Assembly: GCA_013152795.1 (NCBI GenBank)
Contig: JAADFS010000053.1
Location: 1-7,967 of the forward strand
Length of the DNA stretch: 7,967 bases
DNA from: Deferribacteres bacterium
GTDB taxonomy: Bacteria > Nitrospirota > Thermodesulfovibrionia > UBA6902
Direction of reading: 5' to 3'
Shown: positions 1 through 5,975 of the stretch, one piece after another
Position numbering within the stretch: the stretch's first letter is position 1
Layout: every line of letters begins with the position of its first letter
The notes under the pieces: generated by a model
Databases searched by the model: none
The model's input: the letters and a program-made list of their open reading frames with translations, nothing else
What the model was told of the DNA's origin: nothing
Translations under genes and position numbers: made by a program

Positions 1-279
1 CATAAAATAGCAGGCCCCTTATACAGGATAGAAAAAGACCTCAAGGACAAGGTGAGCAAAGGAGACCTTACGGTCAGATTCTCAATAAGGAGGGGGGACG
101 AAGTCAGCGACCTGCCGGCAACTGTCAACCTGCTGCTGGAGAAGCTCAGGAACATGGTCGAAAAGGCAAAAACACCTGCCGGGGAACTCTACTCAATCAC
201 CTCCGGTACAGAGGCGTATAAGGATATCGAAGGGCTTGTAAAGCAGATAAATGATGCGCTGAGGGAGTTCAGGATATGA
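1..279 (+). CDS. C-terminal fragment of a HAMP-domain signalling protein
   Basis: This reading frame is already open at the first base and ends at TGA 277-279, so only the last 92 residues are in the window. The visible start, HKIAGPLYRIEKDL, is the typical beginning of a HAMP linker just after a transmembrane helix, with the conserved Pro and the following amphipathic helix. GDLTVRF and the DE at about residue 33-34 mark the HAMP connector and second helix (about residues 21-55). The tail to residue 92 is polar and probably helical or coiled coil. No methyl-accepting or kinase domain follows, so this may be a short membrane sensor whose HAMP domain lies at the C-terminus. A GTG at 52 could be read as a start, but it falls inside the HAMP motif and is rejected. 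The stop directly abuts the tRNA-Cys gene on the other strand. Confidence 0.75.
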   Translation, partial: HKIAGPLYRIEKDLKDKVSKGDLTVRFSIRRGDEVSDLPATVNLLLEKLRNMVEKAKTPAGELYSITSGTEAYKDIEGLVKQINDALREFRI

Positions 280-355
280 TGGAGGCGGCGAGCGGATTCG
301 AACCGCTGAATAAAGGTTTTGCAGACCTCTCCCTTAGCCACTTGGGTACGCCGCC
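280..355 (-). tRNA. tRNA-Cys(GCA)
   Basis: Read on the minus strand this folds as a full cloverleaf. The acceptor stem is GGCGGCG paired with CGCCGCC. The D arm is CCC/GGG, and the anticodon stem GAGGT/ACCTT carries the loop CTGCAAA, so the anticodon is GCA. The T arm is AGCGG-TTCGAAT-CCGCT. The discriminator base is U, as expected for tRNA-Cys, and CCA is encoded (TGG at 280-282 on the plus strand). It lies 40 bases downstream of tRNA-Gly on the same strand and is probably co-transcribed with it. Confidence 0.97.
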
Positions 356-360
356 GTCAG

Positions 361-376
361 AAAGCGAGAAAGCGAG
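361..376. repeat. 8-bp tandem duplication in the tRNA spacer
   Basis: AAAGCGAG is repeated twice, head to tail, in the 40-base spacer between the tRNA-Gly and tRNA-Cys genes. It has no evident function and probably arose by slippage. Confidence 0.6.
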
Positions 377-395
377 TGGAGAACAAGCTGTTTTA

Positions 396-471
396 TGGAG
401 CGGGAGACGGGATTCGAACCCGCGACCCCAACCTTGGCAAGGTTGTGCTCTACCAACTGAGCTACTCCCGC
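396..471 (-). tRNA. tRNA-Gly(GCC)
   Basis: Minus-strand cloverleaf: acceptor GCGGGAG/CTCCCGC, D arm GCTC...GAGC, anticodon stem CAACC/GGTTG with loop TTGCCAA giving anticodon GCC, T arm GCGGG-TTCGAAT-CCCGT, discriminator U and encoded CCA (TGG at 396-398 on the plus strand). It is the promoter-proximal member of a Gly-Cys pair. No convincing minus-strand promoter was identified just upstream (472-545). Confidence 0.97.
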
Positions 472-514
472 AAATCAGGCAGTAAGGTTAAAATTTACAG
501 ATTCTGTACTCTAT

Positions 515-541
515 ACAGCGGGGACCTTGATTATCCGCTGT
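515..541. other. Inverted repeat in the tRNA-Gly / trpE intergenic region
   Basis: ACAGCGG (515-521) and CCGCTGT (535-541) are perfect 7-bp arms around a 13-base spacer. There is no adjacent T-run, so it is not a standard terminator. It lies 44-70 bases upstream of tRNA-Gly on that gene's strand and could be an operator or a relic. The rest of 542-630 shows no gene. It begins with TGACTGTCATTGCCGCAGG followed by GCGAAGC, which faintly recalls a widespread bacterial intergenic repeat, but this is too diverged to call. Confidence 0.4.
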
Positions 542-630
542 GACTGTCATTGCCGCAGGCGAAGCATTCCGGTCTTTTCATTCCGACTACCGGCCTCTGC
601 TCCTGAATTCCTGGTAAACAGTTTAGGTGA

Positions 631-657
631 ACTATTACACTTAATGCAAGTAATAGT
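631..657. promoter_or_regulatory. Palindromic operator candidate upstream of trpE
   Basis: ACTATTAC (631-638) and GTAATAGT (650-657) are perfect inverted 8-bp arms separated by 11 bases, so the arm centres are 19 bp apart, close to two helical turns. The palindrome covers the -35 zone and spacer of the candidate trpE promoter and ends one base before its -10 box, so a bound dimer would block polymerase. Its GAACTA...TAGT edges faintly recall the enteric TrpR operator, but the spacing is wider, so no regulator is assigned. Confidence 0.5.
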
Positions 658-664
658 CTATAAT
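635..664 (+). promoter_or_regulatory. Candidate sigma70-type promoter of trpE
   Basis: A perfect -10 hexamer TATAAT is at 659-664. The -35 region is poor: TTACAC (635-640) with an 18-base spacer matches only its first two bases to consensus. Transcription would begin near 671, leaving a leader of about 38 bases. That is too short for a trp attenuator with a Trp-rich leader peptide, so control at initiation is more likely. Confidence 0.5.
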
Positions 665-708
665 AAACATCTAAAATAGTAATTTAAAAAAGCCGGTTTT
701 GTCAAATT

Positions 709-2187
709 ATGCTGTATCCCGACTACAGAGAGTTTAAAAAGAAGGCGGAAAGAGGCAATCTCGTGCCTGTTTACACGGAGATACTCGCCGACCTGGACAC
801 TCCCCTTTCGGCGTTTCTCAAGCTGAAAGGCAGGCCTTCATTTCTATTCGAGAGCCTTGAGGGCGGTGAGAAGTGGGCGCGTTATTCATTCCTGGGGAGC
901 AACCCGTCGCTGATAATAGAAGGGGAAGGCAAAAAACTGACGATCAAGAGGGGAAAACACAAGGAAGTGATCGAGGCGAGGAAAGACCCCCTTGAGATCG
1001 TATCCGCGGAATTAAAGAAATACAGGCCCGTGATTGTCCCCGGCCTGCCGAGGTTCTTCGGCGGCTTTGTCGGTTATATCGGATACGACACCGTACGCTG
1101 TTTCGAGAAACTGCCGGACTGTCATCATGAAGGGCTGGGGCTTCCGGATATATTTCTCATGCTTACCGATACACTCGTGGTCTTTGACAACATAACGCAC
1201 AAGATCAAGGTGATATCAAACGCCCATATAGAGGATACGCCGGAGAAGGCCTATGAAAAGGCCCGGGAAAAGATTGACGGAATAGTCGGAAAACTCAGGG
1301 CAAAGGTCTCCCCCCCGCGTGCAAGGCCGTCACCGGACAGGCCGGAAGGGGCAGTAGCCTTTACATCAAACTTCTCGAAGAGGGATTTTCTGAAGGCGGT
1401 AGAGAAGACCAAGGAATATGTAAGGTCAGGGGATGTGATCCAGACGGTTATATCGCAGAATTTCGAGAGAGACACCGATATCCCGCCCATCAATGCGTAC
1501 AGGGCGCTCAGGGTCATAAACCCGTCTCCATACATGTATTACCTTGAAACGGGAAAGTGCACTATTGCCGGATCATCCCCCGAGATACTTGTCAGGGTGG
1601 AGGGGGATACCATTGAGCTCAGACCCATTGCGGGCACGAGGAGGAGGGGGAGGACACCCGAGGAGGACCTGCTGATGGAGCAGGAGCTCAGGGCTGATCC
1701 AAAGGAGATAGCAGAGCATATAATGCTTGTCGACCTCGGCAGAAACGATGCCGGAAGGGTAGCTGTCACCGGCAGTGTGAAGGTCACGGAGCTTATGAGC
1801 GTTGAGAGGTATTCGCATGTCATGCACCTTGTATCAAACGTGGTCGGTAAGCTCGGCAGGAAATATGACGCCTTTGATGTGCTCAGGGCGTCGTTTCCGG
1901 CGGGCACGGTGACAGGGGCGCCGAAGATACGCGCAATGGAGATAATCGAGGAGATCGAGCCCACAAGGCGCGGCCCGTATGCCGGCTCGGTCGGCTACTT
2001 TGATTTCTCCGGCAATATGGACATGTGCATCACCATAAGGACGATAATATTCAAGGGCAAAAAGGCCTACATACAGGCAGGGGCCGGAATAGTGGCTGAT
2101 TCCGACCCGCTGAAGGAATACAAGGAGACCGTAAACAAGGCAAAGGGTATGTTCAAGGCAATAGAAATGGCGGAGAACGAATTATAA
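709..2187 (+). CDS. trpE: Anthranilate synthase component I
   Basis: The 492-residue protein is the usual length for TrpE, which converts chorismate and ammonia (or TrpG-delivered glutamine nitrogen) to anthranilate, the first committed step to tryptophan. The N-terminal domain (about 17-170) contains LFESLEGGEKWARYSFLG (46-63); the equivalent LLES segment forms the tryptophan feedback site in known TrpE proteins. The chorismate-binding domain spans about 222-478. It shows SSPEILVR (289-296), ELRPIAGTRRRGR (303-315), DLGRNDAGR (342-350), SFPAGTVTGAPK (395-406) and QAGAGIVADSDP (456-467), all catalytic-core motifs of the family. ATG 709 is the only sensible start, since an in-frame stop lies at 685-687. 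No clear Shine-Dalgarno sequence precedes it, which is unusual for a 38-base leader. The paralogues PabB and isochorismate synthase are less likely given the TrpE-type N-terminus and the trpG neighbour. The stop is followed one base later by repeat copy A. Confidence 0.96.
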   Translation: MLYPDYREFKKKAERGNLVPVYTEILADLDTPLSAFLKLKGRPSFLFESLEGGEKWARYSFLGSNPSLIIEGEGKKLTIKRGKHKEVIEARKDPLEIVSAELKKYRPVIVPGLPRFFGGFVGYIGYDTVRCFEKLPDCHHEGLGLPDIFLMLTDTLVVFDNITHKIKVISNAHIEDTPEKAYEKAREKIDGIVGKLRAKVSPPRARPSPDRPEGAVAFTSNFSKRDFLKAVEKTKEYVRSGDVIQTVISQNFERDTDIPPINAYRALRVINPSPYMYYLETGKCTIAGSSPEILVRVEGDTIELRPIAGTRRRGRTPEEDLLMEQELRADPKEIAEHIMLVDLGRNDAGRVAVTGSVKVTELMSVERYSHVMHLVSNVVGKLGRKYDAFDVLRASFPAGTVTGAPKIRAMEIIEEIEPTRRGPYAGSVGYFDFSGNMDMCITIRTIIFKGKKAYIQAGAGIVADSDPLKEYKETVNKAKGMFKAIEMAENEL

Positions 2188-2188
2188 A

Positions 2189-2314
2189 CCTTAATGTTGC
2201 ATAAATGGCAGGAGAGTTGCGGGTTGGTGGGTTCTGAGTTTAAAGGAATCGCAGATAAAGCTTTTCCGGCAGGCTCTCCTGCCCGCAGGCGGTATTTTTT
2301 ATGCCACTGTAAGG
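2189..2314 (-). mobile_element. MITE-like element, copy A (126 bp) between trpE and trpG
   Basis: The ends are CCTTAATGTTGCATAAA (2189-2205) and the inverse of CCTTACAGTGGCATAAA (2298-2314), matching at 14 of 17 positions as terminal inverted repeats. Read on the minus strand it shares GGAAAAGC and TTATCTGCGATTCCTT with copies B, C and F. It lacks the C-rich core and GAACTC repeats of B and C. TTTAT-like sequence flanks both sides on the minus strand with a one-base offset, so the target duplication is uncertain. It contains a GGCAGG/CCTGCC hairpin (2268-2283), followed 11 bases later by six Ts (2295-2300). The trpE stop ends at 2187, one base outside. Confidence 0.8.
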
Positions 2315-2335
2315 GATAAAGGGCGTACAGCGGTG

Positions 2336-2351
2336 CGCTCCGTGAGCGGAG
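2336..2351 (+). promoter_or_regulatory. trpG ribosome binding site within two competing hairpins
   Basis: GGAG at 2348-2351 is the Shine-Dalgarno of trpG, 10 bases before ATG 2362. The same bases form the 3' arm of CTCCG-TGAG-CGGAG (2338-2351). An alternative, mutually exclusive stem is CGCTC-CGT-GAGCG (2336-2348), which leaves GAG of the site free. This could tune TrpG translation; the stems are short, so a regulatory role is inference. Confidence 0.4.
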
Positions 2352-2361
2352 AAGTTGATTT

Positions 2362-2934
2362 ATGCTTTTGATGATCGATAATTACGATTCTTTCACCTAC
2401 AACCTCGTACAGTATTTCGGCGAGCTGGGTGAGGACATAAAGGTTTTCAGGAATGACAGGATAACCGTTGCAGGGATTGAGAAGCTGAATCCCGACAGGA
2501 TAGTCATCTCACCCGGGCCGTGCACCCCCAGGGAGGCGGGTATATCAATTGAAGTGGTCAGGCATTTCGCCGGGAAGGTACCCATACTCGGGGTATGCCT
2601 CGGCCATCAATCAATCGGGGCGGCTTACGGCGCCGAGATAGTCAATGCACCGAGATTGATGCACGGCAAGACATCCATGATCCACCATGACGGCAGGACG
2701 ATCTTTGAAAATCTCCCGAACCCATTTGAGGCGACGAGGTATCACTCGCTGATTATCAGGAAGGACACGCTATCCGATGAGTTTGAAATCAGTGCATGGA
2801 CGGACATGGGCGAGATCATGGGCATAAGGCATAAAAAACTGGTTGTCGAGGGCGTCCAGTTTCACCCGGAGTCCATTCTCACAAAGGCCGGCAAGGATTT
2901 ACTGCGTAATTTCCTGAAACTCAAACAGCGCTGA
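2362..2934 (+). CDS. trpG: Anthranilate synthase component II (glutamine amidotransferase)
   Basis: This 190-residue class I glutamine amidotransferase hydrolyses glutamine and passes ammonia to TrpE. The opening MLLMIDNYDSFTYNLVQYF is diagnostic of TrpG/PabA. Further landmarks are ISPGPCTP (49-56), the nucleophile elbow GVCLGHQ with Cys79, MHGKTS (100-105), RYHSL (126-130) and VQFHPES, with His168 and Glu170 completing the triad. Length is typical for a stand-alone subunit with no fused TrpD. The start at 2362 is chosen because GGAG lies 10 bases upstream; ATG 2371 would be too far. It follows trpE on the same strand, but 174 bases away because of repeat copy A. In many bacteria the same protein also serves PabB, and the sequence cannot exclude a dual TrpG/PabA role. 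The PAP2 gene starts 11 bases after its stop. Confidence 0.95.
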   Translation: MLLMIDNYDSFTYNLVQYFGELGEDIKVFRNDRITVAGIEKLNPDRIVISPGPCTPREAGISIEVVRHFAGKVPILGVCLGHQSIGAAYGAEIVNAPRLMHGKTSMIHHDGRTIFENLPNPFEATRYHSLIIRKDTLSDEFEISAWTDMGEIMGIRHKKLVVEGVQFHPESILTKAGKDLLRNFLKLKQR

Positions 2935-2945
2935 ACTGGATATTT

Positions 2946-3824
2946 ATGATTACGAAACGTATCACTATGGTCTTTTGTCTTTTCATTGTTCTGTCCATCG
3001 GGAGTGTTGCGGCTTCAGCACGGACGTCTGAAACGGAAACAGGCGGTGATGCCGCCGGGACATTAAACAGCGGAGGGAAACAGAAACCCGTGCGCCTGGA
3101 TGCGGATTACCTCACCGGCTTTATCACGGATACACGGGACATCCTCACTTCGCCTTTACGCTGGGGAAAATCCGGCTGGATAAAGGCCTCGATAGCGGCC
3201 GGAATAACACTGGGTCTGTATTCATACGACCAGGAAATACAGGACTGGGTGCAGGATCACAGAAACGGCGCAAGCGATGAAATAGCGAACTATGCCGAGC
3301 CGTTCGGCAACGGCATGTTCATCCTGCCTTCGCTGGGGGGAGTGTATCTTTACAGCCGCCTCTACAAGGACGAAAGAGCCGGCAGGGTGGCCCTGCTGGG
3401 GCTTAAGAGCGTAATAATATCCGGCCTTATTACGAACACCATAAAATTCGCCGGCCACCGGCACAGGCCGGACTCAGGCGACGGGCATGATGTGTGGGAT
3501 GGTCCCGGGGTCTCGGCCTCAGACCTGTCGTTTCCGTCCGGACATGCGACCTCTGCATTTTCACTGGCATCCGTTATCGCATCGGAGTATGAAGACAAGG
3601 CGTATGTCCCCCCTCTGTCATACGGAATCGCCGCCCTGACGGCCCTGTCAAGGGTGAATGACAACAAGCACTGGGCCTCGGATGTGTTCATGGGCTCGGT
3701 TATCGGGTATGCTACGGGAAAGACAATTTACGCCCTGCAGCGCAGCAGAAATACAAACCTGGCCGTTATTCCCGTCATCGAGCGCAACAGGACATTGGTA
3801 CTGGTTACCTTACGCTGGCATTAA
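2946..3824 (+). CDS. Secreted PAP2-superfamily phosphatase
   Basis: This 292-residue protein begins with a signal peptide: KR, a hydrophobic core at about 7-22, and an Ala-Ser-Ala site suggesting cleavage after residue 25. The remainder is a PAP2 (type 2 phosphatidic acid phosphatase/acid phosphatase) domain with all three motifs. These are K-x6-RP (Lys167 to Arg174-Pro175), PSGH (197-200) and SR-x5-H-x3-D (Ser235-Arg236, His242, Asp246). The His residues of motifs 2 and 3 are the expected nucleophile and acid/base. The hydrophobic stretches at about 80-92, 125-137, 148-165, 204-212 and 248-260 could span or lie against a membrane. The likely role is dephosphorylation of a lipid or undecaprenyl-type phosphate, or of periplasmic phosphoesters; the substrate is unknown. 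Only 11 bases separate it from trpG, so it is probably co-transcribed, with a weak GGA before ATG 2946. The last residues (Thr-Leu-Arg-Trp-His) and TAA lie in sequence matching repeat copy F. Confidence 0.88.
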   Translation: MITKRITMVFCLFIVLSIGSVAASARTSETETGGDAAGTLNSGGKQKPVRLDADYLTGFITDTRDILTSPLRWGKSGWIKASIAAGITLGLYSYDQEIQDWVQDHRNGASDEIANYAEPFGNGMFILPSLGGVYLYSRLYKDERAGRVALLGLKSVIISGLITNTIKFAGHRHRPDSGDGHDVWDGPGVSASDLSFPSGHATSAFSLASVIASEYEDKAYVPPLSYGIAALTALSRVNDNKHWASDVFMGSVIGYATGKTIYALQRSRNTNLAVIPVIERNRTLVLVTLRWH

Positions 3825-3957
3825 GATATTGCCTGCCGTAAAAGTCTTATCTGCGATACCTTACAGTTTTAAAGGGTCGCCCCCTCCCGCCAGTGAAGGG
3901 GTGACTTGTTTCCTGCTGCCCCCTGACAACTGCACCCTGCACCCTTAACTTTGAACT
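3808..3957 (+). mobile_element. Truncated MITE-like element, copy F, in the PAP2/htpG junction
   Basis: The left end CCTTACGCTGGCATTAA (3808-3824) matches the copy B terminus at 14 of 17 positions and is preceded by GTTA, as in copy B. It then follows the family order: TGCCTGC, GTAAAAG..TTATCTGCGAT, the CCCCCTCCC core, GACTTGTTTC, CCCCTGACAACTGCACCCTG, and AACTTTGAACT ending at 3957. It lacks the internal GGCAGGAGAGCCTGCC hairpin and the whole right end. The stop codons of PAP2 (3822-3824) and htpG (3945-3947) both fall inside it. The core CCCC...GGGG pairing (about 3881-3900) could act as a weak bidirectional terminator. Confidence 0.72.
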
Positions 3958-5867
3958 GATGCCGCCTCTTCCGCATTCTTTACCATCAGCCGTGTCACCG
4001 CATTGGCGAATGCAGCGGGGTCCCTGGGTTTTGAGCCTTCAAGCAGCAGGGCCTGGTCATAGAGCAGCCTGATGTACTCCTGCAGCATCATGCTCTTGGG
4101 GTCTTTTTCGAACACGCCTTTCATGGCTTCAAAAAGCGGGTGTGACGGATTGATCTCGAGGATTCTCTTTCTTGCCGGAATGTTCTGCCCCATGGCCTTA
4201 AGTATCTTTTCCATGTGAGGGTCGGGATCCCCTTCTTCACCCACGAGACAGCATGCGGTGTCTTTGAGCCTTCCTGAAAGACGGACGTCTTTCACCTCGT
4301 CTTTCAATTCGTATTTAATGAGCTCTATAAGTTCTTTGAACTTTTTCCGCGCGTCCTTCTTTTCTGATTCCGCGGATTTATCAAGGCTGATATCACCTTT
4401 AATTACGGACTTTATCTTTTTGCCCTTGTACTCCTGCAGGCCCCCCATTATAAAGTCGTCGATTTCATCCAGCATGATGAGCACCTCGTAGCCTTTTTCC
4501 CTGAAGGCCTCAAGATAGGGTGATGAGGCGGCCTCATCGCGTGAGGTCCCGACGATGTAGTATATCTCTTTCTGGTCCTTGGGCATGTTGTCAACGTACG
4601 CCTGGAGGGTCGTGTATTCGCCGGGGGATTTCTTCGTGGATTCAAAAAGCAGCAGGTCCGCGATCGTCTCTTTCCTTGAAAAATCCAGGTGAATGCCCTC
4701 TTTAAGGACCCTGCCGAATTCCCTGTAGAATGAAACATACTTGTCGTATTCGTTCTTTTTCATATCGGCGAGGGTATCGAGCACCTTCCGGGTGATATTC
4801 TTATTTATGATTTCCACCTGGCGGTTGGACTGCAGCATCTCCCTCGAAATATTCAGGGGGAGATCAGATGAATCAACCACGCCCCTGATAAACCTCAGGT
4901 ACCGGGGGATCAACTGCTCGCAATGCTCCATGATCTGCACCCTTTTGACATACAGGGTGGGGCCGATCTCGAAGTCTTTAAAGAAGATGTCAAGGGGTGC
5001 CTTTGATGGGATGTAGAGGAGGGCGGTAAATTCCGATGTCCCTTCAGCCTTGAAGTGAATCACCCTGGCGGGGTCTGAAAAATCATGGGAGATATGCTTG
5101 TAAAATTCGTTGTACTCTTCCTGGGTTATCTGCGACTTGTCCTTGAGCCAGATAGCCTTCCTTGAGTTCAGGGTCTCCTCTTCCTTTATTTTGACCTTTT
5201 CACCTTTTTTAAGGGTGCTGTCTTTTTCGCGCTCCACATCCATTACAATGGGATGCTCTATATAATCTGAGTATCTCCTGACTATCCTCCTGATCTCCCA
5301 CTCTTCAAGGTATTTCTTTTCATCCTCCTTGAGATGCAGGATGACATCCGTACCTTTCCTTTCCTTTTCCACGTCTTCCACTGTGTAGAATCCGTCCGCC
5401 GAGGATTCCCATTTAACGCCCGTGCCTTTGAGCCCCGCCTTTCTCGTGATGACCGTAACCCTGTCAGCCACCATGAATGAGGAATAAAAACCCACACCGA
5501 ACTGGCCGATAAGCTCGGGGTTGTCCTTCAATTCCTTGCTCTGCAGTGCCGCAAGAAATTCCCTGGTGCCCGACCGGGCTATGGTTCCGAGTGCCTCGAT
5601 TATCTCATCCCTCGTCATCCCGATACCGTTGTCACTTACGGTCAGTGTCCCGGCTTTTTTATCCGCAATGATTTTGATCTTCCATTCCCCTTCATTCTCC
5701 ATGATCCCGGGGTTTGTAAGCGCCTCATAGCGGGCCCTGTCTATGGCGTCGGATGCATTTGAGATAAGCTCTCTCAGGAATATCTCTTTATGGGAATAGA
5801 GGGAATGGATCATTAAATCGAGCAGTTGTTTGACTTCTGTCTTGAATTCCAGATTGGTCTTCGTCAT
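3945..5867 (-). CDS. htpG: Molecular chaperone HtpG (Hsp90)
   Basis: This 640-residue protein is a full-length bacterial Hsp90, a cytosolic ATP-dependent dimeric chaperone. The N-terminal GHKL ATPase domain carries the catalytic Glu33 and Asn37 in RELISNASDAIDRARYE, SDNGIGM (78-84) with the nucleotide-contact Asp79, GQFGVGFYSSF (121-131) as the lid/glycine loop, and GTDVILHL (172-179). The middle domain includes NISREMLQ, and the C-terminal dimerisation domain ends at LMVKNAEEAASVQS. The start is placed at ATG 5865-5867 because GAGGTGG ends 8 bases before it. The longer reading from GTG 5877-5879 would add four residues, but its initiator lies within that ribosome site. The last residues (Ser-Val-Gln-Ser) and stop fall in sequence shared with repeat copy F. 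The gene is monocistronic, with its own promoter at 5921-5950, and convergent with the PAP2 gene. No CIRCE operator is visible upstream. Confidence 0.96.
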   Translation of the reverse strand: MTKTNLEFKTEVKQLLDLMIHSLYSHKEIFLRELISNASDAIDRARYEALTNPGIMENEGEWKIKIIADKKAGTLTVSDNGIGMTRDEIIEALGTIARSGTREFLAALQSKELKDNPELIGQFGVGFYSSFMVADRVTVITRKAGLKGTGVKWESSADGFYTVEDVEKERKGTDVILHLKEDEKKYLEEWEIRRIVRRYSDYIEHPIVMDVEREKDSTLKKGEKVKIKEEETLNSRKAIWLKDKSQITQEEYNEFYKHISHDFSDPARVIHFKAEGTSEFTALLYIPSKAPLDIFFKDFEIGPTLYVKRVQIMEHCEQLIPRYLRFIRGVVDSSDLPLNISREMLQSNRQVEIINKNITRKVLDTLADMKKNEYDKYVSFYREFGRVLKEGIHLDFSRKETIADLLLFESTKKSPGEYTTLQAYVDNMPKDQKEIYYIVGTSRDEAASSPYLEAFREKGYEVLIMLDEIDDFIMGGLQEYKGKKIKSVIKGDISLDKSAESEKKDARKKFKELIELIKYELKDEVKDVRLSGRLKDTACCLVGEEGDPDPHMEKILKAMGQNIPARKRILEINPSHPLFEAMKGVFEKDPKSMMLQEYIRLLYDQALLLEGSKPRDPAAFANAVTRLMVKNAEEAASVQS

Positions 5868-5875
5868 ATCCGTAT

Positions 5876-5882
5876 CCACCTC
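5876..5882 (-). promoter_or_regulatory. htpG ribosome binding site
   Basis: GAGGTGG on the minus strand lies 8 bases before ATG 5867. It decides the start: the in-frame GTG used for a longer open frame is inside this motif and is therefore unlikely to be the initiator. Confidence 0.65.
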
Positions 5883-5920
5883 GCTTGATAATTTTGTTTT
5901 TAAAAAGAGTTCAACTTATT

Positions 5921-5950
5921 TTTATAATAAAATATCCGGTTAAAAGTCAA
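5921..5950 (-). promoter_or_regulatory. sigma70-type promoter of htpG
   Basis: On the minus strand, TTGACT (5950-5945) is separated by 18 bases from TATAAA (5926-5921); each hexamer matches the housekeeping consensus at 5 of 6 positions. The leader would be about 45-50 bases. No sigma32-like CTTGAAA/CCCCAT pair and no CIRCE inverted repeat are present, so heat-shock control is not visible here. Repeat copy B begins 25 bases upstream of the -35 box. Confidence 0.65.
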
Positions 5951-5975
5951 TTTTGCCTTTTACTGTATAATGTTA

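Noticed and set aside
276..543. Two plus-strand open frames of 69 and 74 codons
   Set aside because: They are translations through the tRNA-Cys and tRNA-Gly genes on the other strand; the WSGRRDSNPRP-type sequence is the usual false product of tRNA antisense.
664..708. trp attenuator or T-box leader before trpE
   Set aside because: The leader is about 38 bases, with no Trp-codon cluster and no terminator hairpin.
685..708. Divergent minus-strand promoter (TTGACA near 700-705) for the tRNA genes
   Set aside because: The -10 partner (TACTAT) is poor and it is more than 200 bases from tRNA-Gly; support is too weak.
1012..1964. Several minus-strand open frames of 62 to 141 codons within trpE
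   Set aside because: They are shadows of the strongly supported trpE frame with low-complexity, Ser-rich translations and no ribosome sites or known motifs.
2278..2300. Intrinsic terminator between trpE and trpG
   Set aside because: The stem closest to the T-run (CCTG/CAGG) is only 4 bp, and the stronger hairpin ends 11 bases before the Ts. It is kept as a possibility within copy A, not annotated separately.
5868..5879. GTG start adding four residues to HtpG
   Set aside because: The GTG lies inside the GAGGTGG ribosome site, while ATG 5867 has correct spacing from it.
5883..5975. CIRCE or sigma32 heat-shock control of htpG
   Set aside because: No TTAGCACTC/GAGTGCTAA inverted repeat and no CTTGAAA-CCCCAT pair are present; a sigma70-type promoter explains the region.
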